DNA from: Arachidicoccus sp. BS20
Lineage (GTDB): Bacteria; Bacteroidota; Bacteroidia; Chitinophagales; Chitinophagaceae
Assembly (NCBI RefSeq): GCF_001659705.1
Contig: NZ_CP015971.1
Location: 1,798,001-1,862,000, forward strand
DNA length: 64,000 nt
Reading direction: 5' to 3'
Positions within the stretch are counted from its first letter, which is position 1; each line of letters begins with the position of its first letter. Below are positions 16,631 to 24,867 of this stretch, in pieces. Made by a program: the position numbers and the translations under genes. The notes under the pieces are model-generated. The model had not been told where the DNA came from, ran no database searches, and saw only the letters and a list, made by a program, of their open reading frames with translations.

Positions 16631-17092
16631 TTATTTACCGGTTGATATACTCTTAACTTTCGCATTCGGCATATTCGATTTGAAAGTTTTATCAGGTTTT
16701 AAAATCGACATTCTGTCAATCGAAGATTGATAAACATCGAAGCCTTTGCCGTTGTTGTAGAGAAAAACAGGTGCAGGCACATCAAGTGACAGAACAGAAG
16801 GATTCTGCTTTAAACGATTTTGAAAGAATGCGGCTACATTATTTCTGCCATCAGTGATTATCGGTTTGTAATCGTAGAAACGATAATTATTTTTGAATCG
16901 CAAAGATTGGTTCTTAATGATTGAGAATTTATCTGCAAATGGAGTAATGCTTTTGAAACTGTCGGTTTTGAAAAGTCTGCTTTTATTCAGAAATATGTTT
17001 ATGCTTCCGAGTTCATTAATTTTTTGTGCGCGAGAAATGCCGATAATTGATATAAAAAACATTGCACTAAGAACGTATTTTGCAGTTTTCAT
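16631..17092 (-). CDS. unknown exported protein
   Basis: The start at 17092 gives MKTAKYVLSAMFFISIIGIS, a normal signal peptide; a frame from 17113 adds seven residues without a better signal. The mature ~130 residues are basic and aromatic, with NNYRFYDYKPI and VFLYNNGKGFDVY. I recognise no family. It stands alone between the ABC ATPase and the divergent aspartate kinase gene. Confidence 0.6.
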   Translation of the reverse strand: MKTAKYVLSAMFFISIIGISRAQKINELGSINIFLNKSRLFKTDSFKSITPFADKFSIIKNQSLRFKNNYRFYDYKPIITDGRNNVAAFFQNRLKQNPSVLSLDVPAPVFLYNNGKGFDVYQSSIDRMSILKPDKTFKSNMPNAKVKSISTGK

Positions 17093-17200
17093 AATTAAAA
17101 AATTTAGTTTCAATTAATCATAGTCGAAGTTAATGATTTTTGTATTGTGAAAACAATTTTCTCTGTCATTATCAAATAAACATTTTCTTTTTCTTACGCT

Positions 17201-17208
17201 TATCTTTG
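17201..17208 (+). promoter_or_regulatory. -7 promoter element of aspartate kinase
   Basis: TATCTTTG matches TAnnTTTG exactly, 16 bp upstream of the coding start, giving a very short leader. Confidence 0.55.
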
Positions 17209-17224
17209 CTCCCAAATTCCATAA

Positions 17225-18487
17225 ATGAGAGTATTCAAATTCGGCGGCGCAAGTGTGCAGGATGTTGATCACATCAGGCATGTAGCGAAAATCATAGAAC
17301 AATACCAGGATGAAAAATTATTAATTGTTGTTTCCGCAATGGGCAAAACAACGAACGCTCTGGAAAAAGTTGCTGAATCATTTTATGCACAAAGAAAAGA
17401 TGATGCTTTGCGTTTGTTCGACGACATCAAAAAACAACACCTTACGATTGCGAAATACTTGCTGGTATTGGAGTTCAACGCATGTATCGCGCGGCTTGCA
17501 GATTTATTTACCGAAATTGAATGGCTGCTGCACGACAAACCTGTGCGGGAATACAATTATTATTACGACCAAATTGTAAGCGTTGGCGAGTTGCTGAGTA
17601 CAAGCATTGTGAGCGCTTATCTCAACGAAGTAAAAATAAAAAATTCTTGGCTCGACGTGCGCGACGTATTGCGCACAGATAGTCATTTCCGGGAAGCGAT
17701 TGTTGATTGGAGCTTCACAACAAAATCCGCTGAAATGCTGATGCAGCCTATGTTTGAAGAAAAGAACATTGTTTTGACGCAAGGCTTTATCGGTTGTACT
17801 TCAGACAATGAAAGCACGACTTTGGGTCGTGAAGGAAGCGATTTCAGCGCGGCAATTTTTGCGAATATTTTTAATGCGGAAAGCCTGACGATTTGGAAAG
17901 ACGTTGAAGGCGTGATGAACGCCGACCCGAAAACGTTTCCAGAAGCGGAATATATTTCACACCTCAATTATGCCGAAGTAATCGAAATGGCATATTACGG
18001 CGCGCAGGTAATTCATCCGAAAACGATTAAGCCTTTGCAGAATAAAAATATTCCGTTGCTTGTAAAATCTTTTCTTGATACAGGTTTGCCCGGAACAACC
18101 ATTGATAACCAAAAGTTATCACAACTTCCACCTATTATAATTTTAAAGAATAACCAAGCTTTGCTCACTTTGCGCACATTGGATTTTTCTTTCATCGAAG
18201 ACGAACCTGTAACAAAACTCTACAAAATTTTCAACTCGTTGAAAATAAAACCGAATCTTATTCAGACAGGCGCCATCAGTTTGCAAATTGCAGTAGATGA
18301 TGTTTCAGAAAAAATTGAAGCATTCGGACAAAAAGCAAGCGAGGCTTTTGATGTGCAAATCGCGAAAGGCTTTAGCTTATTGACTTTGCGGCATTACAAC
18401 GATTCTGCTTTAGAAAAATATGTAGAAGGGAAAGAAAAAATTTTGTTGCAGCAAAGCGAGGCTATTGTTCAAGTGTTATTTGTCTGA
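17225..18487 (+). CDS. lysC: aspartate kinase (monofunctional)
   Basis: A 420-residue aspartokinase. It begins MRVFKFGGASVQD with the KFGG kinase motif, has VSAMGKTTNALEK, then TLGREGSDFSAA near residue 200 and the KDVEGVMNADPK segment. The C-terminal ACT region (after about 310) is short and diverged. It makes aspartyl phosphate, the first step to lysine, threonine and methionine. There is no homoserine dehydrogenase fusion and no pathway neighbour here. Confidence 0.9.
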   Translation: MRVFKFGGASVQDVDHIRHVAKIIEQYQDEKLLIVVSAMGKTTNALEKVAESFYAQRKDDALRLFDDIKKQHLTIAKYLLVLEFNACIARLADLFTEIEWLLHDKPVREYNYYYDQIVSVGELLSTSIVSAYLNEVKIKNSWLDVRDVLRTDSHFREAIVDWSFTTKSAEMLMQPMFEEKNIVLTQGFIGCTSDNESTTLGREGSDFSAAIFANIFNAESLTIWKDVEGVMNADPKTFPEAEYISHLNYAEVIEMAYYGAQVIHPKTIKPLQNKNIPLLVKSFLDTGLPGTTIDNQKLSQLPPIIILKNNQALLTLRTLDFSFIEDEPVTKLYKIFNSLKIKPNLIQTGAISLQIAVDDVSEKIEAFGQKASEAFDVQIAKGFSLLTLRHYNDSALEKYVEGKEKILLQQSEAIVQVLFV

Positions 18488-18499
18488 ACGAGGATTTTG

Positions 18500-18592
18500 T
18501 AAGATTTTTTGGATGAGAAGATTAATCATAATTATCATAAAAAATTAGCGTTCCGTTTTCTCAAAACAATTAAACAATAAAGCAATTGAACA
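18500..18592. repeat. dispersed repeat upstream of the Ldh-family gene
   Basis: The segment AATCATAATTATCATAAAAA followed by GCGTTCC and AACAATAAAGCAATTGAACA matches, in reverse orientation, the repeat before the histidine kinase at 44235-44290. It fills the spacer between lysC and the Ldh-family gene. Confidence 0.55.
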
Positions 18593-19672
18593 ATGACCAC
18601 AACATTTTCATACAACACTTTATATCAATTCACATTTTCCGTTTTCAAAAAAATCGGCTGTTCCGATGAACACGCGACCATTGCTTCAAAAGCCTTGCTG
18701 AGCGCAGATTTGCGTGGAATTGAAAGTCATGGAATTGCGCGCTTAAGCGGTTATGTTCGTCTTTGGGAAACAGGAAGGGTGAATGCAAATCCTGATATAA
18801 AAATCATTCATGAAACGCCATCGACGGCTGTAATTGACGGCGATAAAGGACTTGGATTAGTTGTCGCACATTATTCAATGCAAGCGACGATTGATAAAGC
18901 GAAAAATGTTGGCACAGGTTGGACAAGTGTGAAGAACAGCAACCATTTCGGCATTGCAGGTTGTCATGCGATGCAGGCTTTGGAACACGATATGATTGGC
19001 ATTGCGATGACGAATGCGAGCGCTTTGGTCGCGCCAACTTTTTCCATTGAACGAATGTTGGGAACAAATCCAATTGCAGTTGCAATCCCCGCAAAGTCGC
19101 AGCCGGCCTTTGTTGCAGACTTTGCAACTACAACAGCAGCCAACGGAAAGCTCGAAGTATTGCAAAGAAAGAACGAAGATATGCCGCTTGGCTGGGCGCA
19201 AACAAAAGACGGTAAGAACACAACAAATGCAAATGTCATAAAAAATGGTGGTGCATTGTTGCCGCTTGGCAGCGACAGAGAACACGCGAGTCACAAAGGT
19301 TATGCGCTTGGCAGCATTGTTGATATTTTTTCTGCCGTGTTGAGCGGTGCGTCTTACGGACCTTGGGCACCGCCGTTTCCTGCATATATTCCGATGCCGC
19401 AAAATATGCCCGGCGAAGGTTTGGGACATTTTTTCGGGGCAATGCGCGTAGATGCTTTTCGTCCGAAAGAAGATTTTTTTCAGCATATAGATAATTGGAT
19501 TGAGCGTTTCAGAAGTGCAAAAACCGTAGAAGGTCAAGAACGTGTTCTCATTCCCGGCGACCCGGAAAGAGAAGCGGAAGCAAAGCACAAAGAACACGGA
19601 ATTCCTTTATTGGCAAAGGTTACAGAAGATTTGTCGCAGCTGGCTGAAAAATTAAATGTGCCTCAATTGTAA
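18593..19672 (+). CDS. Ldh-family (malate/L-sulfolactate-type) NAD(P)-dependent dehydrogenase
   Basis: A 359-residue protein of the Ldh_2/YlbC/YiaK family. Marker segments are LLSADLRGIESHGIARL near residue 36, VKNSNHFGIAGCHAM near 110, and GTNPIAVAIPA with FVADFATTTAANGK near 160-180. Family members oxidise malate, lactate, ureidoglycolate, sulfolactate or related 2-hydroxy acids with NAD(P). The substrate cannot be read here. The C-terminal end from about 320 is charged. The start is a clear ATG after a repeat-filled spacer; no operon partner is visible. Confidence 0.88.
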   Translation: MTTTFSYNTLYQFTFSVFKKIGCSDEHATIASKALLSADLRGIESHGIARLSGYVRLWETGRVNANPDIKIIHETPSTAVIDGDKGLGLVVAHYSMQATIDKAKNVGTGWTSVKNSNHFGIAGCHAMQALEHDMIGIAMTNASALVAPTFSIERMLGTNPIAVAIPAKSQPAFVADFATTTAANGKLEVLQRKNEDMPLGWAQTKDGKNTTNANVIKNGGALLPLGSDREHASHKGYALGSIVDIFSAVLSGASYGPWAPPFPAYIPMPQNMPGEGLGHFFGAMRVDAFRPKEDFFQHIDNWIERFRSAKTVEGQERVLIPGDPEREAEAKHKEHGIPLLAKVTEDLSQLAEKLNVPQL

Positions 19673-19771
19673 TAATTCATAAATAAATTTTACAAACAGG
19701 CACTTTTTTTGGAATATGATAACGAAATAAATTTTCCTCATAGGAGAATACTTTTCACTTAAAATAGAAAT

Positions 19772-21166
19772 ATGAAATTAAAAACAGTTTTCACGACAGC
19801 AGCGCTCATGGCTGCAGGTTGCGCAACGGCGCAGAACGATTCTATACCAAGAGTTACGCCTTTTACGGGAACGGCAGATTACCGTACATGGTCGATTGGC
19901 GTGTATGGCGGCGGTTCTTGGGCTTTCAGTCCGTTTGGTAATAATGACTTTAAGAATTATGACTTTCATAATGCAGGATTGACTTACGGCGCATATATCA
20001 AAAAACAAATTTTTCACGCCTTCGGTTTGCAATTGGATTTTATGCGCGGGCAAGTAAAAGGTTCGCAGAAAGCAAATCAAACTTCATTTAGGACAACACC
20101 CATTGGAGATGATGTGTTTGCGCCGGTTTCCAAATTTAAAACGGATATTAACTGGTCTGCATCGTTAAGCGGCGTGTTTACACTTGGCACTATTAATTGG
20201 TTGAACAAACAGGCAACCGTGATTCCTTATATTTCTGCCGGTGGCGGTGCTATTGCTTATCGTCCGCAAGTCTCAGGCAGTAGCGATTATGATTACATTG
20301 ATGATAAGGGTTATGCGATTAACCAAAAGCCGGGCGACAGAAAACCATTCTTCATACCTGTTGGCGTTGGTGCAAAATTCAATGTTGCACGCGGCGTGAA
20401 TATTGATTTGTTATATAAAGTAAATTTCGTGAATAGTCAATACTTCGACGGTGTTGCAGGCAGCGGACACAATGATAAATTTTCTTCCGTAAATGTTGGA
20501 GTTGAATTTGCTTTGGGTAAAAAAAGTAAACCGCAATTGGCGGTTGTAAATCCTGCAGCGCAGCTTGCAATGGATTTGTGGGACAGAAACCAATACCTGA
20601 AAAACCAGTTAGACGAAGCCAATCAAAAGCATGATGAAGATGTTGCATCGCTTCAACAAAAGATTGATGATTTAAACAAAGACAGCGATGGCGACGGCGT
20701 TCCCGATGTGCATGATAAATGTCCCGGTACGGAAAGCGGCATTCGTGTGGATGGTTCGGGATGTCCTTTGCCGCAACCTAAACAAATCATCAAGCAAGAA
20801 AAAGTAGTGGTAACGCAGGAAGACAGAAAAGTGGTGGATGAAGCGATTAAAGATTTGCAGTTTGATGTCAATAAGGCAACCATTCGTCCTGAATCATTCC
20901 AAAGCCTGGATGGCGTAGCGGAATTATTAATCAATAAAAATTTCAGCCTGAAACTTGCCGGACATACAGATAACACAGGAAGTTCCGAACTGAATATGCG
21001 TCTTTCAAAAGAAAGGGCAGAAGCGGTAAAACAATATCTGGTATCGAAAGGCGCAAACGCTTCGCGCATCGAAGCTGTGGGCTATGGCGATACACAACCG
21101 ATTGCTTCCAACGACACGCCTGATGGTCGCCAGCAAAACCGTCGCGTGGAATTTACTTTATATTAA
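19772..21166 (+). CDS. OmpA-family outer membrane protein
   Basis: A 464-residue protein. A signal peptide (MKLKTVFTTAALMAAGCATA) is followed by a porin-like beta-barrel of about 240 residues, a short coiled stretch (LKNQLDEANQKHDEDVASLQ), a thrombospondin-type-3/calcium-binding repeat (DSDGDGVPDVHDKCPGT, about residues 308-324) and a C-terminal OmpA peptidoglycan-binding domain with LAGHTDNTGSSELNMRLSKE and GYGDTQPIASN. It anchors the outer membrane to peptidoglycan. It is monocistronic with a strong terminator behind it. Confidence 0.93.
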   Translation: MKLKTVFTTAALMAAGCATAQNDSIPRVTPFTGTADYRTWSIGVYGGGSWAFSPFGNNDFKNYDFHNAGLTYGAYIKKQIFHAFGLQLDFMRGQVKGSQKANQTSFRTTPIGDDVFAPVSKFKTDINWSASLSGVFTLGTINWLNKQATVIPYISAGGGAIAYRPQVSGSSDYDYIDDKGYAINQKPGDRKPFFIPVGVGAKFNVARGVNIDLLYKVNFVNSQYFDGVAGSGHNDKFSSVNVGVEFALGKKSKPQLAVVNPAAQLAMDLWDRNQYLKNQLDEANQKHDEDVASLQQKIDDLNKDSDGDGVPDVHDKCPGTESGIRVDGSGCPLPQPKQIIKQEKVVVTQEDRKVVDEAIKDLQFDVNKATIRPESFQSLDGVAELLINKNFSLKLAGHTDNTGSSELNMRLSKERAEAVKQYLVSKGANASRIEAVGYGDTQPIASNDTPDGRQQNRRVEFTLY

Positions 21167-21190
21167 TCATTTAATAAAATCCAATAAAAG

Positions 21191-21222
21191 GCAGGTAGAA
21201 AATTCTACCTGCTTTTTTGTTT
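21191..21222 (+). terminator. rho-independent terminator of the OmpA gene
   Basis: GCAGGTAGA/TCTACCTGC stem (21191-21212) with an AAAT loop, then TTTTTTG. It is 25 bp behind the OmpA-family stop. Confidence 0.88.
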
Positions 21223-21361
21223 TAGGTTGAAAACTCATATATGTTTGTAGCAATTCGGTAGTAATTTATGCCCCATAGCATCGTTGTTTTTAATTATCAC
21301 ATCATGTTCCTTTTCAGAAGTAGTCATTCAGCAGTAAATAAAAATATAAGCAAATCAAAAA

Positions 21362-22072
21362 CTAATAAAGCCCTTCATTTGTCGAAAAATCAACTATTGT
21401 TTTATAAAGACTCCAGATTCCGTTTGCTTTTTTATAAACCTGAATATGTCCTCTTCCTTCATGGCTAAATATAAAAACACAATATTTGAAGTTTCTTACG
21501 AAAATTGGTTTTGAATATTTGTATGAATACTCATTAATCGACTTTTTTATAAAAATTCTAATAGAATTAATTGATTGATTATACTCGTTTGTAAAACGGT
21601 TTACTAAGCTACGGCGTACAGTATCTGTACTACACACAGAGCAATCAGCAGAAATTTGTTTTAAAGAGTAAATGTCTATAGAATCCTTATCTCCATAATG
21701 TTCGATTTGTGCTTTCAAATCAAATAATTTATAAAACAAAAATCCTAAAGAATCACTTTGAGATGGATGATTCTGGGCGATATAAACAGATTTATTAGTT
21801 GTATCCTTCATCTGCTTAAAAATATAATCTAACTCTTTTCGGCTAAAAACACCGTGCCAATTATGCTCATATTCAGGAAACGTAAAAATGGATTCATTCT
21901 TTATTCTATTGAATTGATAAATGGGCGAAACATCTATTTTGAAAATATTTGCTTTTGCATAATTTACGAATGCAATTACTTCTTTATCGCTTTTTTGTGT
22001 GCTCTGTCCATAGATAAAGGAATAAACGGTCAGAAGCGCTGTGGATAATATTATTTTTTTGATAGTATTCAT
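21362..22072 (-). CDS. exported partner protein, copy 2 (paralogue of 22359-23204)
   Basis: The start at 22072 gives MNTIKKIILSTALLTVYSFI, a signal peptide. The mature protein (236 residues in total) matches the 281-residue neighbour: EVIAFVNYAKANIFKID against ETIAFMNYIRDSVLKID, and NEYNQSINSIRIFIKKSI then KPIFVRNFKYCVFIFSHEG against NEYNQTAIKIQNYIQSMI and RPIFIRHYTYCVLIYSYGN. Both end with a TIQIFKK/HIQVYKK-type strand and ..LYKT. I recognise no named family. It is the last gene of a duplicated two-gene module (lipoprotein then partner). Confidence 0.7.
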   Translation of the reverse strand: MNTIKKIILSTALLTVYSFIYGQSTQKSDKEVIAFVNYAKANIFKIDVSPIYQFNRIKNESIFTFPEYEHNWHGVFSRKELDYIFKQMKDTTNKSVYIAQNHPSQSDSLGFLFYKLFDLKAQIEHYGDKDSIDIYSLKQISADCSVCSTDTVRRSLVNRFTNEYNQSINSIRIFIKKSINEYSYKYSKPIFVRNFKYCVFIFSHEGRGHIQVYKKANGIWSLYKTIVDFSTNEGLY

Positions 22073-22089
22073 AGTGTATTTGGTTAGTA

Positions 22090-22350
22090 TTATTGACATC
22101 GTGTTCCACTGTCACCAGTTTGCCCATATGGCATTACAGAAAAGGCTATACTTTCTCTACTAGTTTCATCATCATTAAACCCATACTCAGACAATAATTC
22201 TTGAAACGTGATAGGAGTCGTTATATCTCTCAATCCATCAATACCCAAAGCTTCAGCATCTCTATCAGGTATATTAAAAATATCTTCTAAAACTCCCGCT
22301 ATCTTATTGAAGTCTATAGAATTCTTGTCCCCTGTAATGTCCGTCGTCAA
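22090..22350 (-). pseudogene. truncated C-terminal copy of the zincin-like lipoprotein
   Basis: This 86-residue frame has no ATG; the first possible start is a TTG at 22350 just behind the partner gene. Its end, GLRDITTPITFQELLSEYGF, then a short variable stretch and GTRCQ, parallels the end of the large lipoprotein (GLNDVSKNYPELIDALRLQYGF, split here as two segments, and GTRCQ). It lacks the signal peptide and the HEMTH motif. It is best read as the remnant of a second lipoprotein copy, though an orphan C-terminal cassette is possible. Confidence 0.6.
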
Positions 22351-22358
22351 AAGAAAGT

Positions 22359-23204
22359 TTAATATACATCGTGTCCTGTAGAAAAACGTTTGACCAATGT
22401 TTTATATAGCGTCCATTTTTCATGTTGCTTTTTGAATATTTGTATAGTGCCACTACCGTTAAAAGTATCGTTTCCATAAGAATATATCAGAACACAATAT
22501 GTATAATGCCTTATAAAAATAGGGCGTGCAAATTGGTACCTATATGATTTTATCATAGATTGAATATAGTTTTGAATTTTAATTGCAGTTTGATTATACT
22601 CATTAACATCTTTTGTGACTTTGTCAGCGATAGCCTTGCCAAACAGATTTCCCATACTATCTAATTTAGTATGAATTTCCTTTTTAGGAGGATACGTATT
22701 TACAATCGCTCTATAAACAGATGAATCGATATGTATAGTGTCAATACTATTTTCAGCGATTTTGAATGTTCCGCTATTGTAGTATTCAATAAAAAATTTA
22801 AGTACATCTGCTAATTTATAAAAATCATAACTAACTGTCTCTGGTTTAGCGTAAGCATATCTCAGCATTTTATCTGTAAGCATATAGGTCGATGTATCTA
22901 ATATATGGCGACCTATATAAGCAATTTCTTTATCAGTAAATACATTATCTGTTTTCAGTTTCCAAACCCGCGCATAATTAGGTTCTCCAAACATATTTGT
23001 TGCTTCTATCTTTTGGAAATAAAGGCGAGTAGCCCAAGTGTCTATTTTTAAAACACTATCTCGAATATAATTCATAAACGCAATTGTTTCTGTTTCATTT
23101 CTATGGTCTTTTGTCTGTGCTATTAAGGAAATGTGTACGTTGACTATTGTTGTAAGAAACAATAGTTTTGAAATCCTTCTTTTTGTTACAGAGTGCATAT
23201 TCAT
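22359..23204 (-). CDS. exported partner protein, copy 1
   Basis: A 281-residue protein with an N-terminal hydrophobic signal (KLLFLTTIVNVHISLIAQ). It carries the paired motifs shared with copy 2 (IAFMNYIRDSVLKID near residue 42; KPI/RPIF-type strand near 232; TIQIFKK then WTLYKT near the end). The middle is longer than in copy 2, with KLDSMGNLFGKAIADKV. No family is recognised. It lies 33 bp behind the zincin-like lipoprotein and is probably cotranscribed with it. A role as inhibitor, substrate partner or immunity protein of that lipoprotein is inference from pairing alone. Confidence 0.7.
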   Translation of the reverse strand: MNMHSVTKRRISKLLFLTTIVNVHISLIAQTKDHRNETETIAFMNYIRDSVLKIDTWATRLYFQKIEATNMFGEPNYARVWKLKTDNVFTDKEIAYIGRHILDTSTYMLTDKMLRYAYAKPETVSYDFYKLADVLKFFIEYYNSGTFKIAENSIDTIHIDSSVYRAIVNTYPPKKEIHTKLDSMGNLFGKAIADKVTKDVNEYNQTAIKIQNYIQSMIKSYRYQFARPIFIRHYTYCVLIYSYGNDTFNGSGTIQIFKKQHEKWTLYKTLVKRFSTGHDVY

Positions 23205-23237
23205 TTTTTTATTTATAAGACGTATGCTATAAAATAT

Positions 23238-24743
23238 TTACTGGCATCTAGTTCCCTTACGACCTTGATTGGGTACTGAAGGGTCTGGGTCCAATATATA
23301 GTTGTTATCCTCCGAATATGGTTCAGCATAATGAACTACGGAATTTAAGTCGCCATATTCAGAACTATCGTCAAATCCGTATTGTAGTCTTAAAGCGTCA
23401 ATAAGCTCGGGATAATTCTTACTTACATCATTTAAACCTTGGATACATAATGCAGCAGCATTTTTTTCTGGTAAAGTAGGATATAAGTGGGTTAATGTAG
23501 CTACAAACTTTCCTATATAATCAATTGCCATTTCTTTATGCGATGCTAATTGGTTATAAAACTCGGTTGGGTTTGTATTGGCTAAATACGCATGTGTCAT
23601 TTCATGTATAATTACACTTGCTATATATTCTTGAGAAGTGCCGTTCAATAATGAGCTATTCAAATAGATTGTATCCTGTTTGCCATTATTAGTGTAGTCC
23701 GTCCGCCCCAATACTTGCTTTGTGCCATCTGCACTTGTTAAGCCGCTTACTTCTTTAAAAATTAAATTTACAGTAGCACTTGTACCAAAAACATTTTTTA
23801 CAAGATTTACAATAGAATCATTAGCACCTAATACTTTAGTTAAAGCAGCGTTAGAACAAGGATTATTCAATATACTTGTATCAAAATAAAAACTATCAGT
23901 CTCTGTTTTTTCCGGCGGTGCTTCGGGGATATCATCAGGATAGCCGCCACCGGGACTATCATCAAGCCAACTTATTTCCTGTTGTGTGTGGGGGGTACAT
24001 ACATAATTGTAATCGGTAATCCTAATAGTTGTTACTACTACCGTGCCGTCCGATAATGAATAGGAAGGGCCGGGTACGGTATGTGTCTCTTCGGTAAGCG
24101 TACAATCGCCGTCGCCAGAACCCCCTTCTTCGGCTGTATATGCTATTGTACCGTGTGTGTTGCCGATATTTTTATTCGGCCGGCTGATTGTTGTTCCCAA
24201 TTTGTAGATTACATCCGAAGGAATGGGCGTAAAGCTTATTGCAGAGGCTCGAACATCGGAGGCTCGCCGCCAATAGGAATTTAATTTTTTACCATTCAGA
24301 GAAAAATATGTTTGTAAAGTTGCTGTCTGTTTCTTTTTTGTAGAAACATCGGTAATAGTACCATTCAATAAAGTAATTTGTAAAGCGGCATTAAATCCTG
24401 TATCTTTTACCCGGAACACAAGTTGGTAAGTCGTATAAGCATCTTTATTATTTGCCGGTATGTTTTTGCCAAAAGTCTCAAAAATAAACGGAACCCGCAA
24501 ATAGGTTTGACTGTCTGCAATAAACACAGAACCCTGCTCCCAACTTAATTTCCCCTGAACAAAGGAACTATCCGGCAATTGTGCTCTCATTGTCTGGCTT
24601 TTGTAATTGCCGCCGTTTTCTTTCAGCCACGCTTCAGCCTTAGTCTTTGTATCGACAAGCGTATTATTTAGTTCTATTTTTCTGCAAGCATATACAACCA
24701 GGCATATTCCAAAGAGTAAAAGTAAGTAGTGTTTTGTCTTCAT
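23238..24743 (-). CDS. lipoprotein with a zinc-metallopeptidase-like HExxH motif
   Basis: The start at 24743 gives MKTKHYLLLLFGICLVVYAC, a lipoprotein signal with the lipobox Cys at residue 20; a longer frame from 24785 spoils it. The mature protein (501 residues in total) has an N-terminal beta-rich region, a Pro-rich linker (GGGYPDDIPEAPPEK, ~residue 270) and a C-terminal part with VIIHEMTHAYLAN (~residue 380), the HExxH signature of zincins. It ends GRKGTRCQ. A likely third ligand is not clear. It is probably a surface or periplasmic peptidase-like protein. The following gene (33 bp) and the partial duplication behind it make a two-gene module. Confidence 0.75.
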   Translation of the reverse strand: MKTKHYLLLLFGICLVVYACRKIELNNTLVDTKTKAEAWLKENGGNYKSQTMRAQLPDSSFVQGKLSWEQGSVFIADSQTYLRVPFIFETFGKNIPANNKDAYTTYQLVFRVKDTGFNAALQITLLNGTITDVSTKKKQTATLQTYFSLNGKKLNSYWRRASDVRASAISFTPIPSDVIYKLGTTISRPNKNIGNTHGTIAYTAEEGGSGDGDCTLTEETHTVPGPSYSLSDGTVVVTTIRITDYNYVCTPHTQQEISWLDDSPGGGYPDDIPEAPPEKTETDSFYFDTSILNNPCSNAALTKVLGANDSIVNLVKNVFGTSATVNLIFKEVSGLTSADGTKQVLGRTDYTNNGKQDTIYLNSSLLNGTSQEYIASVIIHEMTHAYLANTNPTEFYNQLASHKEMAIDYIGKFVATLTHLYPTLPEKNAAALCIQGLNDVSKNYPELIDALRLQYGFDDSSEYGDLNSVVHYAEPYSEDNNYILDPDPSVPNQGRKGTRCQ

Positions 24744-24867
24744 AGTCAAGGTTATTTCATGATTAATTGTTATCGAAATTAACAAATTATTTCTGAAATG
24801 AAAAAATTTTTTTGGCTTTCCTAACTTTTCTGCAAGTAGATAGATAACGAGATGAACGCTCCTTTAT

